The translations under genes and the position numbers were made by a program. 64,000 nucleotides of DNA from JAFAMS01 sp049520515 (lineage in GTDB: Bacteria; Vulcanimicrobiota; Vulcanimicrobiia; Vulcanimicrobiales; Vulcanimicrobiaceae), in contig JBEKPS010000001.1 in the NCBI GenBank assembly GCA_049520515.1, positions 603,592-667,591 on the forward strand. The letters are read 5' to 3'. Below, piece after piece: positions 8,734 through 18,216 of this stretch. Position 1 is the first letter of the stretch. Each line of letters opens with the position of its first letter. Under the pieces are notes generated by a model. It saw only the letters and a program-made list of their open reading frames with translations, was not told where the DNA came from and ran no database searches.

Positions 8734-9357
8734 TTAGAATATTCCGCGTATCAAGCGCCAACGAACGCGCGCACAATAATCTGTATAGCCCGGAAGTTCG
8801 TTCGCGAGAAGTTTTTCTTCATCGAGTAGCCGCCAAATCAGCACAGGTAGTACAACGAAAAATGCGACGAGTCCGCAATAGGATCCGAGCGCGAGCGGTG
8901 TTCCAATGAAGAGCAAGAGTGCGCCCGCGTACATGGGATGGCGAATAAATGCGTATGGCCCGGTCGCAATGACACGTTGGTCGCGCGCGATTTCGACGGT
9001 AGCCGATGCAAACGTGTTTTCCTTGAACACAAGAAACTGGACGTAGAAGCAGACTGCAACGAAGACGTCGCCGGCAAGTTCAACGTACGCCGGCAGAGGC
9101 AGCCAATCGAATCGATGACCAAGCGCTGGAACGACGAGCAGCGCTATGAATGCGAGCGAAGCGAGGTACATGACGATCCGCTGCGGCAACGTCGTCTCTT
9201 TCGTCGGTCCGGCTGCTACGCGGCGCCGAAGAAGCGCGGGATCCTTTCGCATGAGATACAGCGTAATCAGAAGAGAACTTCCGAAAAAAATCACAAGGTA
9301 AGCCCAAGCCTGCCAATATGCGACGGTACCGGCCGGGATGAAGATGAGCGAACCCAT
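8734..9357 (-). CDS. Isoprenylcysteine carboxyl methyltransferase-like membrane protein
   Basis: 207 residues from the ATG at 9357, with about five membrane helices. The C-terminal signature is GPYAFIRHPMYAGALL followed by RLLDEEKLLANELPGYTDYCARVRW. RHPMY and EE..L....YxxY are the SAM-binding motifs of ICMT/PEMT-type integral-membrane methyltransferases. Coding-like sequence (ARKAWLGYTFLAVI) continues upstream in frame to about 9400, as expected for the family N-terminus. That part has no ATG, GTG or TTG; the only candidates are CTG 9435 or weaker codons. The start is therefore uncertain. The substrate is unknown. Confidence 0.75.
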   Translation of the reverse strand: MGSLIFIPAGTVAYWQAWAYLVIFFGSSLLITLYLMRKDPALLRRRVAAGPTKETTLPQRIVMYLASLAFIALLVVPALGHRFDWLPLPAYVELAGDVFVAVCFYVQFLVFKENTFASATVEIARDQRVIATGPYAFIRHPMYAGALLLFIGTPLALGSYCGLVAFFVVLPVLIWRLLDEEKLLANELPGYTDYCARVRWRLIRGIF

Positions 9358-9419
9358 AATGACCGCGAGGAACGTGTACCCGAGCCACGCCTTGCGAGCG
9401 AGGGCGCGAGGCGATTGCG

Positions 9420-10865
9420 CTACTTTTGCACCCAGCGTAAGTCGGGTTCACGCGCGGCGCGCGTCTCGTCGACACGACCGACGACCGTGTTCTGCGGAGC
9501 GGCCAAGACGGAGTCTGGATTCTCGTGCGCTTCTTTGATGATGTCACGAAACACCGCAATGAACGCGTCGAGTGTTTCTTTCGATTCGGTTTCGGTCGGC
9601 TCGATCATCAAACACTCGGGAACGAGCAGCGGGAAATAGATCGTCGGAGCCATGTAGCCTCGATCGAGGAGCGCCTTTGCGATATCGAGCGCGCGCACGC
9701 CGGTCTCGCGCTTGATTGTCTGCGCGCTTGCGACGAATTCGTGCCGGCATAGCTCGTCGTAGGGCGTGTCGATCACGTCGCGGATCTTGGCGCGGATGTA
9801 GTTCGCGTTGAGGACGGCGAGCTGCGAGACGCGCGTCAGGCCTTCCGCGCCGTTCGCGTTGATGTAGGCGAGCGCGCGCACCATGTGCGCGAAATTCGAC
9901 CAGAACGAACGCATCGGGCCGATCGTCGAGGGCACGCCGAAGTCGAGCGAAAGGACGCCGTCGCGCTCGCGCACGACCGGTGTCGGCAAAAAGTCGACGA
10001 GGTGCTTGGCGACACCGAGCGGGCCTGCACCCGCGCCGCCACCGCCATGCGGAATCGAGAACGTCTTGTGCAAGTTGAGGTGCATGAGATCGAAGCCCAT
10101 GTCGCCCGGACGCGCATTGCCCATCAGCGCATTGGCGTTAGCGCCATCGTAGTACATGAGGCCGCCCGCGGCGTGCACGATATCGGCGATCTCTTTGATG
10201 CGATCTTCGAACAGGCCGAGCGTGTTCGGATTCGTCATCATGCAGACGGCGGTCTCATCGCTGACCACCTTGCGCAAGACGTCCGGATCGACGCGTCCGC
10301 GTTTATCCGACTCGAGCGAGATGACTTTGTAGCCGACCATCGCAGCCGAGGCGGGATTGGTGCCGTGCGCGGTATCGGGGACGATCACGGTTTTGCGCGC
10401 GTGCTCGCCGCGCTTACGGAAATACGCTTTCGAGATCAAGAGTGCCGCAAGCTCACCGTGCGCGCCGGCTGCCGGATTCAGTGAGAAGGCGGCCATTCCG
10501 AAGAGCGAGCTCAGGCTGCGCTCGAGCTCCCACATGATTGCGAGCGCGCCTTGCGCGAGCTCGTCGGGCGCAAAGGGATGCAGATCGCGCAATCCCGGCA
10601 GATTCGCCATGGCGTCGTTGATGCGCGGATTGTACTTCATCGTGCACGACCCAAGCGGATAAAAACCGATGTCGATCCCGAACGTGCGCTGCGATAGGCG
10701 CGTGAAATGCCGCACGACATCGAGCTCGGTGTTGTCGGGCAACGGCAGATCGCTTCGTAGGGCTTCGCGCGGCAGATACGCATCCGCGCTTTCCGCATGA
10801 TGCGGGACGTACGGATTCGCGCGACCAGGTTGACCCTGCTCGAAAATCAGCGGCGTATCGAGCAT
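9420..10865 (-). CDS. gcvPB: Glycine decarboxylase subunit 2 (P-protein, C-terminal half)
   Basis: About 481 residues. TPLIFEQGQPGR opens the protein, FYPLGSCTMKYNP is near residue 70, and the PLP-binding lysine lies in HLNLHKTFSIPHGGGG. With gcvPA it forms the split P-protein that decarboxylates glycine and passes aminomethyl to lipoyl-GcvH. The ATG at 10865 follows the gcvPA stop by 1 bp; an upstream TTG at 10883, with an AGGA site before it, would add six residues and is a real alternative. Expressed with gcvPA. Confidence 0.95.
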   Translation of the reverse strand: MLDTPLIFEQGQPGRANPYVPHHAESADAYLPREALRSDLPLPDNTELDVVRHFTRLSQRTFGIDIGFYPLGSCTMKYNPRINDAMANLPGLRDLHPFAPDELAQGALAIMWELERSLSSLFGMAAFSLNPAAGAHGELAALLISKAYFRKRGEHARKTVIVPDTAHGTNPASAAMVGYKVISLESDKRGRVDPDVLRKVVSDETAVCMMTNPNTLGLFEDRIKEIADIVHAAGGLMYYDGANANALMGNARPGDMGFDLMHLNLHKTFSIPHGGGGAGAGPLGVAKHLVDFLPTPVVRERDGVLSLDFGVPSTIGPMRSFWSNFAHMVRALAYINANGAEGLTRVSQLAVLNANYIRAKIRDVIDTPYDELCRHEFVASAQTIKRETGVRALDIAKALLDRGYMAPTIYFPLLVPECLMIEPTETESKETLDAFIAVFRDIIKEAHENPDSVLAAPQNTVVGRVDETRAAREPDLRWVQK

Positions 10866-10866
10866 G

Positions 10867-12231
10867 TCAGCGAGCTGCGGCAAGTTCTTTTTTCCTCAAG
10901 GTCGGAACGACGCCGCGCAGTGCGGTTTGCAACGCGTCGATGTCCTCTTGCGTCGTAAGCTCGGTCGCATTCGTCAGAATGCAGTCATCGAGCTCAGGAT
11001 AGAAGCGGCCGAGATCGAGTCCTCCTAGAACATGCTTGCGCTGCAGCGTCGCAAGCGCTTCGGAGGCGCTCCCGGGGACGCGCACGACAAATTCGTTGAA
11101 CGTCGGGCCCGTGAACCGCGCGCTGACACCCGCGACATCGAGCATCGCCTTGCGTGTCGCTTGCGCATACTTTAAATTCTCGAGCGCGCAATCGCGCAAG
11201 CCCGTTGCGCCCATTGCGGCAAGATAGATCGTTGCAATCAACGCACAGTGAGCTTGATTGGTGCAGATGTTCGAGGTCGCGCGTTCGCGCCGGATGTGCT
11301 GCTCGCGCGCCTGGAGCGTCAAAACGTACGCATTGCGACCGACGTTGTCGACCGTGCGGCCGACGAGGCGTCCGGGGATGCGACGCATGTGCTCTTTCGT
11401 GCAGGCAATGAAACCGACGTGCGGCCCGCCATACGCGGCGGCGACACCGAACGATTGCGCTTCACCGACGCAGATGTCGCAACCCCAATCACGCGGCGCT
11501 GAGAGCACGGCGAGCGAAAGCGGCTCGGCGACGACGCCAATCTTGACGGCACCCGCCGTATCGTTCGGAAACGTGTCGATCGCACCGAAGAAATTCGGCG
11601 ACTGCACGATAACGGCGGCATACGTGCCGCCGGCAAGCCTGTCGTTCAGGTTCGAGAAATCGGTTGCGCCGCTCGGAAGATAATCGAGCTCATCGATCGT
11701 GACTTCCAGACCATCGCAATACGTCTTGAGAACGGCGCGGTAGTTCGGATGCACGGCCTTCGAGACGAGCAACGCCGAACGTCCGGTCGCATTGACGGCC
11801 ATGATCGCGCCTTCTGCGAGCGCCGTCGCGCCGTCGTACACCGACGCGTTCGCGAGATCCATTCCGGTCAGCAAGCAGATGTAGGTCTGCCACTCGTAGA
11901 TGGCTTGCAAGTAGCCTTGCGAGACTTCGGCTTGGTACGGCGTATACGCGGTCAAAAACTCGCCGCGCATCGCAAGCGCGCCGATGACCGGCGGCACGTA
12001 GTGACGATAGACGCCGGCTCCGAGGAAGCTTGCGTAATTCGGCGCATCGTTGCGGGCTGCGAGCGCCGTAAATTTGCATGCAATTTCGCTCTCGGAAAGT
12101 GCCGGCGAGAGCTCGAGCTTCGCGCGCAGAGCGACATCGTCGGGGACTTTTACCAGCTCCGCGAGATCCTTCGCGCCGACCGCCTCGAGCATCGCTCGAA
12201 TATCCGAAGGCGTGTGCGGGGTGTAGCTCAC
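10867..12231 (-). CDS. gcvPA: Glycine decarboxylase subunit 1 (P-protein, N-terminal half)
   Basis: 454 residues from a GTG start. Family segments visible are FLGAGVYRHYVPP, FLTAYTPYQAEVSQGYLQAIYE, SVYDGATALAEG, and RREKATSNICTNQ in the variant form RRERATSNICTNQ. This subunit lacks the PLP lysine and pairs with GcvPB. The split form is typical of Gram-positives, Thermotogae and several deep phyla. Its start faces a binding-protein gene on the other strand, which separates gcvPA-gcvPB from gcvT-gcvH. Confidence 0.95.
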   Translation of the reverse strand: MSYTPHTPSDIRAMLEAVGAKDLAELVKVPDDVALRAKLELSPALSESEIACKFTALAARNDAPNYASFLGAGVYRHYVPPVIGALAMRGEFLTAYTPYQAEVSQGYLQAIYEWQTYICLLTGMDLANASVYDGATALAEGAIMAVNATGRSALLVSKAVHPNYRAVLKTYCDGLEVTIDELDYLPSGATDFSNLNDRLAGGTYAAVIVQSPNFFGAIDTFPNDTAGAVKIGVVAEPLSLAVLSAPRDWGCDICVGEAQSFGVAAAYGGPHVGFIACTKEHMRRIPGRLVGRTVDNVGRNAYVLTLQAREQHIRRERATSNICTNQAHCALIATIYLAAMGATGLRDCALENLKYAQATRKAMLDVAGVSARFTGPTFNEFVVRVPGSASEALATLQRKHVLGGLDLGRFYPELDDCILTNATELTTQEDIDALQTALRGVVPTLRKKELAAAR

Positions 12232-12315
12232 GTTTCAGCAACTTCGGGGCTTAGTAGGCTATTACTGCTCCGTTTAGGTCGGAGTGCTTCGTTCCCGGAA
12301 GGGCAAAATACACAT

Positions 12316-13608
12316 ATGCGCCGAGAACCAAGCATGGCTACGAAACGCGCTTCGTTTATTGCCGGCAGTGCAGCTGCCGCCGCGACTACATCGCTTTCGA
12401 TTCCGACGCGACTGCGCGCGCAAAGCGCAACGGTGAAGATCGGCTACATCGATTCGTTTAGCGGTCCGCTCGCCGACCTCGGGCAACACCAGCGCAAGGG
12501 CATGCAGGTCGCGATCGACGAGCTCAACCGGCGCGGCGGCGTGCGGTACGAGCTCGTCGCTGCCGACGACGCTTCGAAGCCGGCGATTGGCGTGAACGAA
12601 GCACGGCGGCTTTTCAGCCAAGAGAATATCGACGTGCTCATGACCGGCACGTCGTCAGCCGTGACGCTCGCTATCGGCCCACTCGCCGAACAACTCGGCA
12701 TCTTCACGCTTGCGATCGGGCCGCAAGATACGAGCATCACCGGCGACAAAGCGCAGCGCGTTGTCTACCGCTTCGCGCCCAACGTCGAGATGCAAGTCCG
12801 TGCGGTTGCGCCGCGGCTGCTCGCGTTCGGCAAGAAATGGTATTTCGTCATTAACGACTTCGCGTACGGCAAAGATTGCTACGCGCGATTGTCGTCCCGC
12901 CTCCGGGCAGCCGGCGGCACGGAGATCGGCTCCGATCTTCTTCCGCTCGGCACGAACGACTACTCGGCGACGCTGACGAAAGTACGGAACTCCGACGCAG
13001 ACGTGCTCGCGCTGTGCCTGGGCGGCTTCGACGGCGCGAAAACGGCAAAGCAATTCGTGGACTTTGGTTTGCAGAAGCGCATGAAGCTCGGCGGCGTTAC
13101 CGGCTCGATGGAAGATTACTACTGGAAGGGCATCCCGACCGACGACCTTGTGGGCTCGACGTTCGCCGTCAATTGGGCGCCGTCGGTCTCGGATTCGTCG
13201 CGCGCGCTCGCCGCGAAACTCAAAGCAGCGATCGGCGACTCGCCTTCGTCGCGCTATTACTTTCCGTACGTCTGCATGATGCAGCTTGCAGAACGGATGC
13301 ATGCCGCGGGTACGACCAAAGCCGACGCGCTCGCCGCAGCTTTTGCAGACCATCGCTTCAATTCATATCGTACCGGCACGGCCTGGTGGCGCGGCTGCGA
13401 TCATCAATGCGTGCAAGACATGTATGCCGGCTCCATACTCAGCAGCAAAGCGCGCGAGAAAGCCGACTTCATGTTCGAGATCGTCACGGATATTCACGGC
13501 CTCGATGCCGCCGGCGCCTGCGACGCGACCGACTCAGTCGCCGCAACCGCAGCATTCAATTCACAGCAGATTCCAAACCGCGAGAATTACACGCCGAAGA
13601 AAGTCTAG
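12316..13608 (+). CDS. ABC transporter substrate-binding protein, Leu/Ile/Val-binding type
   Basis: 430 residues from ATG 12316 (ATG 12334 is an alternative). The signal is KRASFIAGSAAAAATTSL ending RLRAQS. The mature protein begins VKIGYIDSFSGPLADLGQHQRKGMQVAIDELN, the type-1 periplasmic-binding (Peripla_BP_6) pattern, with VLMTGTSSAVTLAIGP and GNDY-like sites after it. It sits on the opposite strand between gcvPA and gcvH, with no permease or ATPase gene near, so it may share the liv transporter at 27-32 kb or one elsewhere. The same frame is open far upstream to 11749, but that part is antisense to gcvPA and is not coding. Confidence 0.85.
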   Translation: MRREPSMATKRASFIAGSAAAAATTSLSIPTRLRAQSATVKIGYIDSFSGPLADLGQHQRKGMQVAIDELNRRGGVRYELVAADDASKPAIGVNEARRLFSQENIDVLMTGTSSAVTLAIGPLAEQLGIFTLAIGPQDTSITGDKAQRVVYRFAPNVEMQVRAVAPRLLAFGKKWYFVINDFAYGKDCYARLSSRLRAAGGTEIGSDLLPLGTNDYSATLTKVRNSDADVLALCLGGFDGAKTAKQFVDFGLQKRMKLGGVTGSMEDYYWKGIPTDDLVGSTFAVNWAPSVSDSSRALAAKLKAAIGDSPSSRYYFPYVCMMQLAERMHAAGTTKADALAAAFADHRFNSYRTGTAWWRGCDHQCVQDMYAGSILSSKAREKADFMFEIVTDIHGLDAAGACDATDSVAATAAFNSQQIPNRENYTPKKV

Positions 13609-13610
13609 CG

Positions 13611-13994
13611 CTACTGCGTAGCGACGAGCTTGTCGTAGTCGGCGGCTGACATCAGCACCGATTTCTGCGCTGCGTCGGAGACTTTCAACTTAAGGAGCCA
13701 ACCGCCGGTGAACGGCTCGCGATTGACGAGCGCGGGATCGCTATCGATGGCGGTGTTTACTTCCGTGACCTCGCCGCCGATCGGCGTAAAGAGATCGGAG
13801 ACCGCTTTGACCGATTCAACGACACCGACATTGCCGAACTGCTCGAGCTTTGCGCCGACTTTCGGCAATTCGACGTATACGATGTCGCCGAGCGAGTTTT
13901 GCGCGTAATCGGTGATGCCGATCGTCGCGACATCGCCGTCGAGCTTTAGCCACTCGTGTTCTTTGCTGTACAAAAGTTCTGTCGGACTCCCCAC
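13611..13994 (-). CDS. gcvH: Glycine cleavage system H protein
   Basis: 127 residues from GTG 13994, which has a GGAGAGAAC ribosome site and lies 8 bp after the gcvT stop. LYSKEHEWLK opens the domain, IGITDYAQNSLGDIVYVELP follows, and the lipoylation lysine is in ESVKAVSDL. The C-terminal part is GGWLLKLKVS. GcvH shuttles the aminomethyl group between the P, T and L proteins on its lipoyl arm. Reading further upstream (to 14051) would overlap gcvT and is unnecessary. Confidence 0.96.
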   Translation of the reverse strand: MGSPTELLYSKEHEWLKLDGDVATIGITDYAQNSLGDIVYVELPKVGAKLEQFGNVGVVESVKAVSDLFTPIGGEVTEVNTAIDSDPALVNREPFTGGWLLKLKVSDAAQKSVLMSAADYDKLVATQ

Positions 13995-14002
13995 GTTCTC
14001 TC

Positions 14003-15100
14003 CTATTCCGGGCGTTTGTAAAACGGAAGCTTGACGACGGTTGCGGGCCAACGCTTATCACGAATCTCGATTTCGAATTGCGAGCCGACTTTCGCAACCG
14101 ACGGATCGACGAGCGCCGTTCCGATGCCGACCGCACCGCTGCGCACTTCGCCAACGTCGATGTCCTTTGCGAACACGCGGTAACCCATGCGCGGCTGCGG
14201 CGCGCGGCCTTCGAGCGTGAATCCAACGATCCGCGCGTAATCGTCGGCGACGCGCTGCGCTTCGAGCGCAACCTTGCCTTCAAACGCCGGCTTGCCGAAT
14301 TTTACGGCCCACGAAAGACCGGCTTGCAGCGGCGTGATGTCTTCTTCCAGCTCATGACCGTAGAGCGGCATTCCGGCTTCCAGCCGCAACACGTCGCGTG
14401 CGCCGAGCCCGCACGGCTCGAGGCCGTGTGCGACGCCGGCTTCCAAGAGCGCATCCCAAAGCGCAATCGCATCGTCGTTCGAAACGAACAGTTCGAAGCC
14501 GTCTTCGCCGGTGTATCCGGTGCGCGCCATCAGCACGGCAATTCCGGCCACAACCGTTCGCGCGCAAGAGTAGTACCGCATCGCGACGATGCTTTCTCGA
14601 TCGGGAGGCGCAACGAGCCGTTCGACGATCTCAACCGAGCGCGGACCTTGAATCGCAATCAGCGCGTGCGTGCCGTGATGATTTTCGAGCGTGATGCCGT
14701 TGCGGCGATGGGCTTGCAGAATGCCCCACATCTTGCGCGCGTTGTCCGCGTTGACGACCAGCAACCACTCATCACCGTCTTGCCGGTAGAAAATGACGTC
14801 GTCGTGCGTTCCGCCCGTCTCGCTGCAAAAGAGATTGTAGCGCGCCTGCCACGGCCGCATCGTCGCGACATCGTTAACGGTCAGGCGATCTGCCCATTCG
14901 GCGATTTCCGCGCCGCGCAACACGAATTGCCCCATGTGCGAGAGATCGAACAGGCCCGCGCGATGCCGCACCGCGTCGTGCTCGCGCAATACGCCGGCGT
15001 ACTGCACGGGCATCTCGTAGCCACCGAACCCAACCATGCGCGCCTGCAGCGCGATATGATTGTCATACAGCGGCGTGCGACGAAGGTTAACGGTCGCCAC
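14003..15100 (-). CDS. gcvT: Aminomethyltransferase (glycine cleavage T protein)
   Basis: 365 residues. RRTPLYDNHIALQARMVGFGGYEMPVQY, AGLFDLSHMGQ and the folate-binding region ending RTGYTGEDGFELF are diagnostic of GcvT. It releases ammonia from the H-protein-bound aminomethyl group and makes 5,10-methylene-THF. It starts at GTG 15100, which overlaps the spermidine synthase TAG by one base (TAGTG). It is co-expressed with speE upstream and gcvH downstream. Confidence 0.96.
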   Translation of the reverse strand: MATVNLRRTPLYDNHIALQARMVGFGGYEMPVQYAGVLREHDAVRHRAGLFDLSHMGQFVLRGAEIAEWADRLTVNDVATMRPWQARYNLFCSETGGTHDDVIFYRQDGDEWLLVVNADNARKMWGILQAHRRNGITLENHHGTHALIAIQGPRSVEIVERLVAPPDRESIVAMRYYSCARTVVAGIAVLMARTGYTGEDGFELFVSNDDAIALWDALLEAGVAHGLEPCGLGARDVLRLEAGMPLYGHELEEDITPLQAGLSWAVKFGKPAFEGKVALEAQRVADDYARIVGFTLEGRAPQPRMGYRVFAKDIDVGEVRSGAVGIGTALVDPSVAKVGSQFEIEIRDKRWPATVVKLPFYKRPE

Positions 15101-15987
15101 TAAAAGACGTCGCCCTCTTCCGCGAGCGCGCGCCGAACGAAAATCGGCAAGGAGAATAGGCGCCGGTGCGTCTCGGCATCATAGAACGTGTTGTACCCGT
15201 TCAGCTTGCTGACGTATGCGTCGATCTGGGCTGGATTCAACGCTGCAAGATCGACCTTGTCGCTGCACGCCAGAAACGCCCACTCCGTGTCGAACGCCGG
15301 AACATGCGTCGAGAACGAGCGCACGTACCGAAAGAACGTGCGCAGCGTGCGCGCCATCTTGGCGTGCAGCGCGATATTGTGAAACGCAGCCGTGCTGGCT
15401 TGCAAGACGTAGACGCCGCCGTCGGCCAGACGCGCCTTGATGTCGCGAAAGACGTCGGCGTTGAAAAGCGGGTTTGAGGGCGAATCCGGCAACGGTTCCG
15501 TCAGATCCGAGATGATGACCCCGAACGTTTCTTTGCTCTCACGCAAAAATTTGAGCGCATCGCCGATGATGACATTGGCGCGCTTGTCGTTCCACGCATT
15601 CGCGCCCCATTCGGCCAGATAGCGTTTGGAGAGATCGACGACTTCGCCATCGATATCGACCATCGTACAGGCCTGTACCTCAGCGCAACGCAGCACTTCA
15701 CGCAGCGTCGCGCCTTCGCCGCCGCCGAGAATTAGGACGCGGCTACGATCTCCAGCGCCCGCAAGCGCAGGGTGGACGAGCGTCTCGTGATAGATCCGCT
15801 CGTCGCCCTGTGAGCTTTGCGTATCGCCATCGAGAATGAGCATCTTGCCGAACGTCGCGCTGCGTACGACCGCGACGGATTGGAATTTCGTGTGCCCGGC
15901 ATAGTACGTCTCTTCGAGGGCGTGATGATGCATCTCCGTCGGAGAAAATTCCTCGACGTACCATTGCCAGTGTTCGGTTTTCGGCAT
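15100..15987 (-). CDS. speE: Spermidine synthase (polyamine aminopropyltransferase)
   Basis: 295 residues. WYVEEFSPTEMHHHALEE, SVAVVRSATFGKMLILDGDTQSSQGDERIYHETLVHPAL and ILGGGEGATLREVLR (SAM-like nucleotide loop) are family signatures. VIISDLTEPLPDSPSNPLF carries the catalytic Asp of the (D)L(T)(D)P region. It transfers aminopropyl from decarboxylated SAM, made by SpeD at 20275-20700, to putrescine. The speE and speD genes share a strand but are separated by the sedolisin-lipoprotein pair. Confidence 0.95.
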   Translation of the reverse strand: MPKTEHWQWYVEEFSPTEMHHHALEETYYAGHTKFQSVAVVRSATFGKMLILDGDTQSSQGDERIYHETLVHPALAGAGDRSRVLILGGGEGATLREVLRCAEVQACTMVDIDGEVVDLSKRYLAEWGANAWNDKRANVIIGDALKFLRESKETFGVIISDLTEPLPDSPSNPLFNADVFRDIKARLADGGVYVLQASTAAFHNIALHAKMARTLRTFFRYVRSFSTHVPAFDTEWAFLACSDKVDLAALNPAQIDAYVSKLNGYNTFYDAETHRRLFSLPIFVRRALAEEGDVF

Positions 15988-15996
15988 GCGCCGAAG

Positions 15997-18216
15997 TTAC
16001 GGCACGGTTGTTCCCGTTACCGCCTGAATGAGATGTCCTGCGAAGGGTGCACCAACGCCGGTGACTTGATCGTAACCAGGTCCGGAATTGTATCCGATCG
16101 GCGTTTGCACCGGTCCCGGCGTTGCCGGAGCCGCCTGGTTGTTGCCGTAGGTTACGTCGTAGAAAACCTGCGAGTACGTGAGCGTCGGCGTGAAGCCGGT
16201 AGCGGTGTACGCGCCACTCAGTGGATTGCTGTTCGCGTAGATCGCATAGATCAACGGCGCGGGATTGCCGAGCCGGTAACCGGTCGGGCCGCCCTTATTG
16301 CAGGTGCTGCTCACGTTGCAGGCTTGCAGCACGAGCGCCCACATCGCGGCCGACGCCGGTGCCGACGCACTGGTGCCGCCGATAGCTTCGGGGGCCCCAC
16401 CGTAATCGACGTCGATGAAGATTGCTGGCCCGGTATCCGGATCCGCGTCGAGGGACCAATCGGGCAGCAGACGCATCGACGCGCTCAGCGCCGCGGCTTG
16501 CCATGACGGTGCCGTAAAGACGGTCGAAACGCCGCCGCCGGAGCCAACGTTGTTTTCGAACGTTCCGTTTCCGCCGAGCGTCGTGTTGTCGGCCCATGCG
16601 GTGATCGTGCCGGTAAGATTGCCGGCTTGATTGAGCGGAATGTTCACGCCGCCGACTGCGACGACGTTCGGATCGGAGGCCGGATAGGACGCGCATGCCG
16701 TGCCGAGCGGATTGCCCACGTCATCGAAGCATTCCGAAGCGCCGGTATCACCCGACGATACGAACACGGCGATCCCTTCGGCGGCGAGCGACGCCATCTC
16801 GATTTGACCGAGACCCGGCGGACTGCCGCTCGGCGCAATATAACCGTACTCTTCGTTGATGTTCTCGGGACCGCCGAAACTCATCGAAACGGCGTCAACC
16901 TTATTGTCCGCTATCGCTTGCTGGATCTCGTCGTCCGTTAGTTGGATGCCCTCGTTCTGAACGGCCGTTTCGCCAGATGGACAGGTCGGGCCGGTCGGTG
17001 GGTTCGGATCCGGATCTCCGCTCGAGTTCACGATGCAGTATTCGTTCGAATTGAACGCTAGGTAGAAAAAGAGATTCGCACCCGGGGCGAGCGTCGCGAT
17101 CGATTGCGTGTCGAGCTGTGCTTCACCGTCTTCGGGATTGCACTGCTGGTAGTTATAGAGCGTGTATCCATCCGCACTGGTGTTCCAGTTACAACTCGGG
17201 TTCGTCACCGGCGGAGGAGAGCTCAGATTCGTTGGGTTGTAATCGGAACAATATCCGTTCACGCAGCCGCCCGAGCCGGTTTGACCGTTTGCAGTCGTTG
17301 CCGGCTGTGGAATGGCCGCAACCTGCGTGAGATTCGCGATCGGCGCATTGAAGTAGGAAGAAAGCGCGAGCAAATCATCGGACTTGCCGTTCGCAGCCAG
17401 AATCGGCCCGGTGCCGATGACGCCGACCGTAATACCGCCGCCCTTATATCCGGACGAGTATGCGCCGGAGTAATCAAAACCGGTAGCAATCTGCTGCGGA
17501 GTGTAGCCGTAGAAGTTGGCGAGATTTGGCTGAATGAAATACGTACCGCGCATTCCCGCGCTCCCGCATGGTCCTTGGAGGCCGGTCAGCTTCGCGTTAC
17601 GAGTGCAGCCCGGCGCTTGTGCGAGCGGCGCTGCGGCAATGGGTACGGAGCTGGGAAGATGTGGCACTGAATTCGCCGCGACATACTGGCGCCCGGCGAA
17701 GTTGTAGACAGCGAACGTGGTTCCAAAGGCTTTCGCAAACTGTGTCGTCGTGCCGCTTACGCTCAGCACCTGGCGCTGCGGCCAGCCGCCAACCTGCAAG
17801 CCGAACGACTTTAAGTATGTCGCTGCGCTTGCGTAGTCAGATGCAGTTGCGCCGTATTGTGTAGCAATCTGTGCGGGCGTTAGCCAGTGCCGGTAATTTC
17901 CGGACGTCGGATCGCTCGCACTCTTTGCGTATTGAACGAGTCCGAGCGCGTTCTGCTGACGAACGAGAACGGGGATCGTCATGCCGACGGGCGCTTTGAG
18001 CGCCCCGGCCGGGACCAGCTTCGAGATGAACTGCTGACCGTAGACGAGCGACGTCGCCGCGGCCGAGTTGTTGTTGTTCGATGCGCTATTCCCAGGGTTC
18101 GTATTTCCACTGCTTGAGACTGGGAGCGACGAATGGCTGCCGCCTCCGCCGCAACCAGCGAAGAGCAACGTGCCGACGAGGACTGCGCCAAGCGCGCGTG
18201 ACGTGGTGCGAATCAT
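15997..18216 (-). CDS. Lipoprotein-type sedolisin (S53 serine-carboxyl peptidase, kumamolisin-like)
   Basis: 739 residues. The signal ends in a lipobox-like LLFAGCGGGGSHS, so the enzyme is probably lipid-anchored outside the cell. A pro-domain runs to about residue 220 (GNYRHWLTPAQIATQYG). In the catalytic domain EDGEAQLDTQS supplies the Glu and Asp, SSGDTGASE the oxyanion Asp, and GGTSASAPA the nucleophile Ser; YDQVTGVGAP gives the C-terminal calcium site. S53 enzymes digest proteins at acid pH. The ATG at 18216 overlaps the lipoprotein stop (TGATG) and its GGGAG site lies inside that gene's last codons; GTG 18219 is the alternative. Confidence 0.92.
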   Translation of the reverse strand: MIRTTSRALGAVLVGTLLFAGCGGGGSHSSLPVSSSGNTNPGNSASNNNNSAAATSLVYGQQFISKLVPAGALKAPVGMTIPVLVRQQNALGLVQYAKSASDPTSGNYRHWLTPAQIATQYGATASDYASAATYLKSFGLQVGGWPQRQVLSVSGTTTQFAKAFGTTFAVYNFAGRQYVAANSVPHLPSSVPIAAAPLAQAPGCTRNAKLTGLQGPCGSAGMRGTYFIQPNLANFYGYTPQQIATGFDYSGAYSSGYKGGGITVGVIGTGPILAANGKSDDLLALSSYFNAPIANLTQVAAIPQPATTANGQTGSGGCVNGYCSDYNPTNLSSPPPVTNPSCNWNTSADGYTLYNYQQCNPEDGEAQLDTQSIATLAPGANLFFYLAFNSNEYCIVNSSGDPDPNPPTGPTCPSGETAVQNEGIQLTDDEIQQAIADNKVDAVSMSFGGPENINEEYGYIAPSGSPPGLGQIEMASLAAEGIAVFVSSGDTGASECFDDVGNPLGTACASYPASDPNVVAVGGVNIPLNQAGNLTGTITAWADNTTLGGNGTFENNVGSGGGVSTVFTAPSWQAAALSASMRLLPDWSLDADPDTGPAIFIDVDYGGAPEAIGGTSASAPASAAMWALVLQACNVSSTCNKGGPTGYRLGNPAPLIYAIYANSNPLSGAYTATGFTPTLTYSQVFYDVTYGNNQAAPATPGPVQTPIGYNSGPGYDQVTGVGAPFAGHLIQAVTGTTVP

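Noticed and set aside
11749..12315. Long open frame in front of the binding-protein gene (would give a 619-residue protein).
   Set aside because: Antisense to gcvPA; the real protein begins with its signal peptide at 12316.
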